Shown here piece by piece: positions 16,593 to 23,800 of a DNA stretch of 34,849 bases (within the stretch, counting starts at the first letter, position 1; each line of letters opens with the position of its first letter). The stretch comes from Nitriliruptoraceae bacterium (GTDB lineage Bacteria; Actinomycetota; Nitriliruptoria; Nitriliruptorales; Nitriliruptoraceae). The notes beneath the pieces are model-generated. The model ran no database searches. It was not told the DNA's origin and saw only the letters and a program-made list of their open reading frames with translations. The translations under genes and the position numbers were made by a program. The DNA lies in contig SLDB01000003.1 of NCBI GenBank assembly GCA_007125475.1, positions 1 to 34,849 of the forward strand, in the 5' to 3' direction.

Positions 16593-17621
16593 GTGGAACG
16601 ACGTGACGCCTGGACCGATCCCGGGGCCTTCGAGGTTGAGCCGGGGATCCACCGCATCCCGCTGCCCCTGCCGCAGGACGGGCTGAAGGCCGTGAACGTG
16701 TACGCGATCGTCTCCGACGACGACCTCGTCCTCATCGACGGGGGGTGGGCGCTCGACGCGGCGCGGAGCCGCCTCGAGGAGGCACTGGCGACCCTCGACC
16801 GGACACCAGCGGACATCACCCGGTTCCTGGTCACCCACGCCCACCGCGACCACTACACCCAGGCCGTCGCGATCCGGCGCGAGTTCGGCACCCGCGTCGA
16901 GATCGGCGTCGGCGAACGTGACTCGTTGGAGTCGCTGTCCTCACCGGGGGCGATCTCGCTCACCGGCCAGTTCCAGGTGCTGGAGACGTGCGGTGCCCAG
17001 GAACTCCTCGAGCGGTTGCGTGCCGCCGGGTTCAGCCGCCGGATCCCGAACGAGAACTGGGAGCTCCCGGACGTCTGGATCGAGGACCGTGCCGAGATCG
17101 ACCTCGGGGTCCGGAGTCTGACCGCGGTGCACACCCCCGGCCACACCCGTGGTCACCTCGTCTTCGCCGACGAGGCCGAGGGGATCATGTTCGCCGGCGA
17201 CCACGTCCTGCCGCACATCACCCCGTCGATCGGGTTCGAGAAGGCGCCCGGGACCCTGCCGCTGAGCAGCTACCTCGACTCATTGGCGACCGTGCGCAAG
17301 ATGCCCGACATGCGCCTGCTCCCCGCGCACGGGCCGGTCACCGCCAGCGTCCACGAACGTGTCGACGAGCTCGTGGCCCACCACGACGCCCGCCTGAACG
17401 CGACCCGGTCCGCGGTCGTCGCCGGCAGCGGCACCGCCTACGAGACCGCGCGCGCGTTGACCTGGACCCGTCGCGAGCACCGCTTCGACGACCTGGACCC
17501 GTTCAACCAGATGCTCGCCACCATGGAGACCGCCGCCCACCTCGACGTCCTCGTCGCCCAGGGGCGCCTCAGCGCCGCCGACGACGACGGCGTGACCATC
17601 TACGCCGTGGGGGCCGAGTGA
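16593..17621 (+). CDS. Metallo-beta-lactamase fold hydrolase
   Basis: 342 residues. The full set of metal ligands can be read: THAHRDH (H82, H84, D86, H87), TPGHTRGH (H184), AGDH (D203) and PAHG (H246), so a two-metal (usually zinc) site is expected. An early NVYAIVSDDDLVLIDGG strand is typical of glyoxalase-II-like members that hydrolyse thioesters or lactones. A C-terminal helical extension (about 255-342) resembles the extra domain of LACTB2-like hydrolases. The substrate is not known; near acyl-CoA genes, an acyl-CoA thioester or lactone is a reasonable guess. GTG start with AGGGGATG upstream. Confidence 0.9.
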   Translation: MERRDAWTDPGAFEVEPGIHRIPLPLPQDGLKAVNVYAIVSDDDLVLIDGGWALDAARSRLEEALATLDRTPADITRFLVTHAHRDHYTQAVAIRREFGTRVEIGVGERDSLESLSSPGAISLTGQFQVLETCGAQELLERLRAAGFSRRIPNENWELPDVWIEDRAEIDLGVRSLTAVHTPGHTRGHLVFADEAEGIMFAGDHVLPHITPSIGFEKAPGTLPLSSYLDSLATVRKMPDMRLLPAHGPVTASVHERVDELVAHHDARLNATRSAVVAGSGTAYETARALTWTRREHRFDDLDPFNQMLATMETAAHLDVLVAQGRLSAADDDGVTIYAVGAE

Positions 17622-17649
17622 GCGACTGAACGGCTAACCGGAGCTTCGC

Positions 17650-18324
17650 TCAGATCCGGCCGTAGCGCTCCAACAGGCCGGCGACCGACTCCCCGGCCTC
17701 GATCTTGGCGCGGATCTCGCCTTCCTTGGCGATGTGGGCCTCCCCGCGTTCCAGTGCCTCCTCGACGAGGTCGGCGGGGATCACGACCACGCCGTTCTGG
17801 TCGGCGACGACGAGGTCACCGGGGGTGACGACCACCACGGAACCGAGGGTGCCGGGCATCTGCACGGGCACCTGCGTCGCGCTCACCCGCCACACCCCCG
17901 TCGAGCCACGCGGCGTGTGGTAGCGGGCGAACACCGGGAACGTGGCCGGGTCGATGTCGTCGACGTCGCGCATCCCGCCGTCGACGACGGCGCCCTGGAC
18001 ACCGCGTACCCGCATCGCCCCGGCGAGGAGGTCGCCGAAGATGCACACCCCGGTCATGCCGGTGCCGGCCCACACCGCCAGCGATCCGTCGGGCATCGCG
18101 TCGATCGCGCGCGCCTTGTCCATGTCGGGGCCGCTGAGCGGCGTCGCGGACTGGGCACCCATGACGGTGTAGGCCCACCCGGCCGTGCGCTCGACACCGG
18201 GGTGCACCGACTGGATATCGGTCGACAAGGCCTGTGCGGGACGATCCAGGTCTCCGAGGATGTCGGAGAACAACGTCGTCGGGATCTGCCGTGCACGGGT
18301 GAGCGTCTCGTCGGAGCTGGCCAT
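17650..18324 (-). CDS. RraA-family aldolase/decarboxylase-like protein
   Basis: 224 residues of the RraA/HMG aldolase family. The class II pyruvate aldolase motif is present: G97-D98, twenty residues, then R119-D120 in GAVVDGGMRDVDD, where Arg binds the pyruvate-like part and nearby acids bind a divalent metal. Relatives cleave 4-hydroxy-4-methyl-2-oxoglutarate, decarboxylate oxaloacetate, or (RraA proper) inhibit RNase E. With the metal/substrate motif intact, a lyase is likelier than an RNase inhibitor. It is convergent with the MBL-fold gene (28 bp apart). Its upstream region consists largely of tandem repeats. Confidence 0.88.
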   Translation of the reverse strand: MASSDETLTRARQIPTTLFSDILGDLDRPAQALSTDIQSVHPGVERTAGWAYTVMGAQSATPLSGPDMDKARAIDAMPDGSLAVWAGTGMTGVCIFGDLLAGAMRVRGVQGAVVDGGMRDVDDIDPATFPVFARYHTPRGSTGVWRVSATQVPVQMPGTLGSVVVVTPGDLVVADQNGVVVIPADLVEEALERGEAHIAKEGEIRAKIEAGESVAGLLERYGRI

Positions 18325-18665
18325 CCTGGATCCTCGCGTCGGTCACGGTCGAAGGGGGGCTCGCGGCAGGCTGCGGATACGCGGCAGGCTGCGGATATGC
18401 GGTAGGCCACGGGTGTGCGGCGGGCCACGGGTGTGCGGCGCGACGGGCCTGCCACGGGCGTGCCACGTCCGCCCCGGGGGCGGACTCACTCTATCCCGGT
18501 GCCCGGCGGCGGCGCGGGCGCGCAAGGGTCCGTGAAACCCGACGGGCCGCCCGAGTCCCTCCAGCCCGACGGGCGGGACCCGGCCCGTCCAGCCCGACGG
18601 GCGGCACCCGGTCCGTCCAGCCCGACGGGCGGGACCCGGTCCGTCCAACCCGACGGTCGGCCCGG
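18325..18665. other. Intergenic region made largely of tandem repeats
   Basis: 341 bp between the RraA-like gene and the next minus-strand gene. About two thirds is two arrays, 18-bp units at 18363-18452 and 28-bp units from 18533. No promoter for the RraA-like gene is obvious, so it may be read from the upstream gene through the repeats. Confidence 0.6.
18363..18452. repeat. 18-bp tandem repeat, five copies
   Basis: Five head-to-tail units: two of the form gcggcaggctgcggatac, two of the form gcggtaggccacgggtgt, and one diverged. The pairwise subtypes suggest stepwise duplication. It lies about 40 bp upstream of the RraA-like start. Confidence 0.88.
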
Positions 18666-18687
18666 TCAGTCCAACCCGACGGTGACG
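18533..18687. repeat. 28-bp tandem repeat, about 5.5 copies, running into a gene 3' end
   Basis: Units at 18561, 18589 and 18617 are 28 bp; one at 18645 is 26 bp; and the copy at 18671-18687 is the 3' coding end of the minus-strand gene (codons for TVGLD). The core is ccagcccgacgggcggga. A diverged copy precedes at 18533. There are no spacers. Confidence 0.9.
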
Positions 18688-19694
18688 GCGTGCGCCGTCC
18701 CCTGCCACGACGGCAGGAGGATCGCCTTCGTCCCCACGCCACCGGTGACGCAGACGAGGACGTCGTCGGGGGAGCGCGCCGAGGGAAGATCGCCGGTGGC
18801 GGTGACCTGGCTGCGCAGCGACTCCGGGACCCGCGAGAGCGGCAGCCGGGTGTTCTCGTAGAGGTACTCGGCGACGTCGCGCTCGCTCCACCCGTCGGCG
18901 ACGAGGTGGTCGGCCCACTCGGGCGGGATCAGCGCGAGGATCTCCCCGCCGCCGAGGACCTCGCCGCCGCCGCCGATCGCGGTGGGCAACGGCACGGCCG
19001 CCGCCAGGGTCTGCAGCAACCCCTCCCCGGTGCCGCTGACGACGTCGACGACCTCGATCACCCCGGCGGTGGCGAACACGGTCACCGCCGAGGGCGAGGT
19101 GACGCCGCGGCGCACGTGGAGCGGCCGCCACGGCGCCGGTGGCTCCCCCTCGGCGAAGCAGCACCCGAACTTCGCCGGCTGACCGATCGTGGTCATGTCG
19201 ACGGTGCCGGGGGTGGCGCCACCGACGAGGCGTACGACCAGGGACAGCGCCCGACCCAGGCTGGCGTTGACCCGGTTTCCGGGGCCGAGCGTGCTCGACC
19301 CGGCGTTCGCCCCGATCCGGTCGACGACCTCGCCGTGCAGCGCGAGACCCACCGCGGTGTTCCCCGTCGTGGTCGCCACCCCGACCAGGTTCAACCGCGG
19401 ATCCGGGAGCGCGCCCACCGCCGCCAACAGGGCACCGAACTCCGCCGGCCGGCACCCGGCCATCACCGCACAGATCGCGATCGTGCGCGTGTCGGCCTGC
19501 CGCGCCAGCGGTGGGACCACCCCCACCGGCGCCGAGGGGCTGCGGCCGCCGAGCATCACCTGGACCCGGGCCGCTGTCGGGGGGATCACGGGCAGCCCGT
19601 CGGTCAGCCCCTCGTCGTGGAGCCGGTCGACGACGTCGCGGTACGCGAGGGAATCGGCGAACCCGGCGGCGCGGTCCGTTTCGATGAGCTCCAT
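18666..19694 (-). CDS. GLTDGLPVIPPT-family protein of unknown function
   Basis: 342 residues. Conserved-looking blocks are GLTDGLPVIPPTAARVQVML (29-48), VMAGCRP (78-83), ATTTGNTA, GPGNRVNASLGRAL (137-150), TTIGQPAKFGCCFAEGE (168-184) with two adjacent cysteines, and CVTGGVGTKAILLPSW near the end. I recall this block pattern from an uncharacterised family often found with UGSC-motif (seleno)proteins, but I know no reaction. No membrane segment or signal is visible. ATG 19694 has GAGGAG seven bases upstream; the open frame beyond it to 20690 is antisense to the lactonase gene and is rejected. Divergent from the SMP-30 gene with 63 bp between them, so the two may be co-regulated. Confidence 0.75.
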   Translation of the reverse strand: MELIETDRAAGFADSLAYRDVVDRLHDEGLTDGLPVIPPTAARVQVMLGGRSPSAPVGVVPPLARQADTRTIAICAVMAGCRPAEFGALLAAVGALPDPRLNLVGVATTTGNTAVGLALHGEVVDRIGANAGSSTLGPGNRVNASLGRALSLVVRLVGGATPGTVDMTTIGQPAKFGCCFAEGEPPAPWRPLHVRRGVTSPSAVTVFATAGVIEVVDVVSGTGEGLLQTLAAAVPLPTAIGGGGEVLGGGEILALIPPEWADHLVADGWSERDVAEYLYENTRLPLSRVPESLRSQVTATGDLPSARSPDDVLVCVTGGVGTKAILLPSWQGTAHAVTVGLD

Positions 19695-19726
19695 CCCGGC
19701 TCCTCGGCCCACTCGGGGCAGGGGTC

Positions 19727-19732
19727 TAGGCT
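19727..19732 (+). promoter_or_regulatory. Candidate -10 element (TAGGCT) for the SMP-30 gene
   Basis: TAGGCT would start transcription near 19739 and leave an 18-nt leader holding GGGAGG at 19745-19750, well placed for ATG 19758. Confidence 0.5.
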
Positions 19733-19757
19733 GCGGCGACGACCGGGAGGATCGCAG

Positions 19758-20642
19758 ATGGTGACGTTTCGTGCGCACGGCCAACAGCTCGGGTTCGTCG
19801 AGGGGCCCGTCGACCTGCGTGACGGCGGTGTGGTGGTCACCTCGATCGACCACGGGTGGCTGTACCACCTCGCCGACGACGAGGACGAGCCGACCCGGTA
19901 CGCGCGCACCGGTGGAGGGCCGAACGGGGCCACCGAGGGCCCCGACGGGCGGCTGTACATCGCCCAGAACGCCGGCGTACACCCCGGGGTGTTCGACCCG
20001 ACCACCCCGGTCGGCGGGGTGCAGGTCGTCGACGCCGACCGCGAGGTGTCGTGGGTGTGCCAGGACCCGATCTGGCCGAACGACCTGTGCTTCGGCCCCG
20101 ACGGGCTGCTCTACGTCACCGATCCGACCCGTACCGACGCCAACGGCACCCCCGTTCGCAACGACGGGCGGCTGTGGCGGATCTCGCCCGACGACGCTCA
20201 GGGCCAGCTGCTCACCTCGTTGCCGTGGTACCCGAACGGGATCGGTTTCGGCCCGGAGGACGACGCGGTGTACGTCGCCGACACCGGTGGGGGCCGGATC
20301 GTGCGGTTCGCCCTGGATGCCCGCGGCCTCGGTGAGCACGAGACCTTCGCCCGACTCAGCCACGGCGGCCCGGACGGCTTCGCGTTCGACGCTGATGGCA
20401 ACCTCTACGTCTGCGCGATCGGGCTGGGTGGTGAACCCGGCGACGTCGAGGTGTTCGACCGCTCCGGTGAGCTCGTCGAGGTGCTCAGCCCCGGCACCGG
20501 TGACACGCACTACACGAACATCCTGATCACCGAGGACGGTCGGGTGGTGCTCACTTCGTCGAAGCGCGAGGAGATCCTGGTCACCAACGACCTCGACGTC
20601 GCCCCGTTGCCGCTGCACCCGTTCCGCACGCCGGTGGGGTGA
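19758..20642 (+). CDS. SMP-30/gluconolactonase family lactonase
   Basis: 294 residues, a full six-bladed propeller length. The metal ligands of the SMP-30 family can be read: Glu15 (FVEGP), Asn108 (IWPNDLCF), Asn160 (WYPNGIGF) and Asp206 (GGPDGFAF), so the enzyme should bind calcium or another divalent ion and hydrolyse a sugar or other lactone. No signal peptide is seen, so it acts in the cytoplasm. The start at ATG 19758 is set by GGGAGG seven bases before it. It runs toward the carboxylase gene 221 bp downstream, which has its own candidate promoter. Confidence 0.92.
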   Translation: MVTFRAHGQQLGFVEGPVDLRDGGVVVTSIDHGWLYHLADDEDEPTRYARTGGGPNGATEGPDGRLYIAQNAGVHPGVFDPTTPVGGVQVVDADREVSWVCQDPIWPNDLCFGPDGLLYVTDPTRTDANGTPVRNDGRLWRISPDDAQGQLLTSLPWYPNGIGFGPEDDAVYVADTGGGRIVRFALDARGLGEHETFARLSHGGPDGFAFDADGNLYVCAIGLGGEPGDVEVFDRSGELVEVLSPGTGDTHYTNILITEDGRVVLTSSKREEILVTNDLDVAPLPLHPFRTPVG

Positions 20643-20823
20643 CACGCGCCGGCGGGCGGGGACCCGGAGGCGCCCGGCCCAGCGCACCACCGGGCCATCC
20701 GCAGGCTTGAGGCACGCAGGCTCACACGCCCCGACCGGGGGCCGCCGAGGGGCTGCGGCCCGGTGGACGACCCGGGGGTGGAACGTCTCCCCGCAAACAC
20801 CCGGCCGGAACCCCGGGGGTGTC

Positions 20824-20829
20824 TACCAT
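20824..20829 (+). promoter_or_regulatory. Candidate -10 element (TACCAT) for the carboxylase gene
   Basis: TACCAT would start transcription near 20836. This excludes the earlier in-frame GTG at 20819 and supports GTG 20864, which has GCAGGAGGC just upstream. Confidence 0.5.
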
Positions 20830-20863
20830 CGCCGTTCCGTCGGCGAACGCCGCAGGAGGCGCC

Positions 20864-23800
20864 GTGTTCGAACGCATCGCGATCGTCAACCGTGGCGAAC
20901 CGGCCATGCGACTCATCCACGCCGTCCGTGAGCTGCGGCAGGTCGACGGATCGCGCCCCCGCACCGTCGCGCTGCACACCGACGCCGAGCGGGGGGCGAT
21001 GTTCGTCCGGGAGGCCGACGAGGCCGTCCGGATCGGCCCCGGGCCCGGCGAGCCCGCCCCGGCGGTGAACCCGTACCTGGACCACGACGAACTCGAGCGC
21101 GCCCTGGTGGCCAGCGGGGCCGACGCCGCGTGGGTCGGGTGGGGGTTCGTCGCCGAGGATCCACGGTTCGCCGAGTTGTGTGAGCGCATCGGTGTCACCT
21201 TCGTCGGTCCGAGCGCCGCGGTGATGCGCAAGCTCGGCGAGAAGGTCGGGGCGAAGCTCCTCGCCGAGGAGGCCGGGGTCCCGGTCGCGCGGTGGAGCTC
21301 GGGTCCGGTCGCCGACGTCGACGAGGCCGCCACCCACGCCGACGCCATCGGCTACCCCCTGATGATCAAGGCCAGCGCCGGCGGCGGTGGGCGGGGGATC
21401 CGACGGGTGAACCATCACGGCGAGCTCGCCGGCGCGTTCGTCCGCGCCCGTGACGAGGCCCAACGGTCGTTCGGCGACCCGACGCTGTTCATGGAACGGG
21501 TCGTCGCCGACGCCCACCACGTCGAGGTGCAGATCATCGCCGACGGTCACGGCGGGGTGTGGGCCCCGGGGGTGCGCGACTGCACGCTGCAGCGCCGCAA
21601 CCAGAAGGTCATCGAAGAGTCCGCCTCCACGGCGCTCACCGCCGATCAGGAGGACCGCCTGCGTGAGGCTGCTTCCGCGCTCGCCCGTGAGGCCGGGTAC
21701 GCGGGGGCGGGGACCGTGGAGTTCCTCTACCAGCCCCAGGAGGACCTGTTCGCGTTCCTCGAGGTGAACACCCGGTTGCAGGTCGAGCACCCGGTCACCG
21801 AGCTCACCACCGGACTCGATCTCGTCGCGCTGCAGCTGCACGTCGCGGCCGGCGGCCGGTTGGAGGGCGACTCGCCGCCGCCCTCCGGCCACGCGATCGA
21901 GGTGCGTCTCAACGCCGAGGACCCGGAACGGGGGTTCGCGCCGGCCTCGGGGCGGATCGAGCTGCTCACGATGCCCGTCGGACCCGGGATCCGGATCGAC
22001 ACCGGCGTCGTCGAAGGCGACGAGATCTCCCCCGACTACGACTCGATGGTCGCCAAGATCATCGCCTACGGGACCGACCGGACCCACGCGTTGAACCGGC
22101 TGCGACGGGCCCTGGAGCAGACCACCGTCCTCGTCGAGGGCGGCACCACCAACCGCGCGTTCCTGCTCGCGCTGCTCAACGAACCCGACGTCATCGCCGG
22201 GGACGTCGACACCCAGTGGCTGGACCGGCTCACCGCCGACGGCGGGTACCGGTTCGCGACCCGGGGCGACGTGGCGCTCGTCGCGGCCGCGATCGACGCC
22301 TACGAGGCCCGGACCGCCCTCGACCGTGACCGGTTCTACGCCTCGGCGGCGCGTGGCCGCCCGCAGGCCGACCCCGAGGTCCCCCGTGAGGTGGATCTGC
22401 GCCTGGGAGGGACGGCCTACCGCCTCTCGGTCGCGCAGACCGGTCCGGACCGCTACCTCGTCGCCACCGACGGGGTGCGCGTCCTGGCCGCCGTCGAACG
22501 CCTCCGCCGCTACGAACGCCGGCTGCGGATCGAGGACCAGCGGTTCCGGATCGTGGCGATCACCCAGGGGGCCGACCGCCTCATCGAGGTCGACGGTGTC
22601 CCGCACCGCATCTCGCAGGACGACGCGGGGCTGGTTCGCACCCCCGGGCCATCGGTGGTGGTCTCGATCACCGTCGCCGAAGGTGACCACGTCGCTGCCG
22701 GCGCCACCATCGCGGTCCTCGAGAGCATGAAGATGGAGACGGCGGTGCACGCCCCGTTCGACGGCGTGGTCACCGACGTCCTCGCCTCGGCGAGCGTGCA
22801 GCTCGACGCCGGGGCACCGTTGCTCCGCCTCGAACCGGCCGGTGACGACGAGGACACCCCGGCATCCGACGAGGAACGCGTCACGTTCGACGACCTCGCC
22901 CGGGCCGACGGTCCGGGACCACAGGACGCCGCAGCCGCCGTCGACGTCCTCTACCGCCTCGTGCTCGGCTACGACGTCCCCGACGACCGCATCCCGCGGC
23001 TGCTGGAGGTCCTGGAAGCCTCCGGCGACGACACCGACCGGGATCTGTTCCGCGCCGAGCTGCGGGTGCTGCACGCCTACGCGGACGTGGCCTCGCTGTC
23101 CCGGAACCGCCGGCTGGGCGACGAGGAGGACCTCGCCGAGAGCCACAGCGCCCGCGAATACCTGCACGCGTTCCTGCGGTCGCTGGACGCCGACGCCGAG
23201 GCGCTCCCCGAGTCCTTCCGCGCCAAGCTGCGGCGTGCCCTGGCACACCATGGCGTGACGTCGCTGGAGCGCTCCCAAGAGCTCGAGGAGGCGCTGTTCC
23301 GCACCCACCTCGCCCAGCAGCGCACCCAGGCCCATCTCACGGTGGTCCTCGCCCTGCTCCAGCGCCGGCTGCGCAACCAGCGGCCCGAGGCCGGGGAGCT
23401 CGCGGACGAGTTGCGCGACACCCTCGACCGGGTGATCCAGGCCACCCAGGTGCGCCAACCGGTCGTCGGTGACCTCGCCCGCCGGGCCCGCTACCGCTGC
23501 TTCGACCAGCCCCGACTCGAGCGGCAACGCGCCGAGACCTACGCCCGGGTGCGTGAGCACCTGGAGGTAATCGCCGACCCCGACGCCCCGGACCGCGACG
23601 AGCGGATGACCGAGCTGGTCGCCACCCCCGAGCCGCTCCTCGGACTCCTCGAGGACCAGGTCGTCAGCGAGGGCGGGTTGGCACCGATGCTCGAGCTGCT
23701 CACCCGGCGCTACTACCGCACCCGCCAGCTGGAGTCGGTGCGATCCGTCGACGTCCCCGGACGCAACGCCGTCGTCGCCGACTTCGTCGACCCGCGCGGG

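Noticed and set aside
15273..16853. 526-codon minus-strand frame over the acyl-CoA dehydrogenase
   Set aside because: Antisense shadow without motifs; the plus-strand gene is clear.
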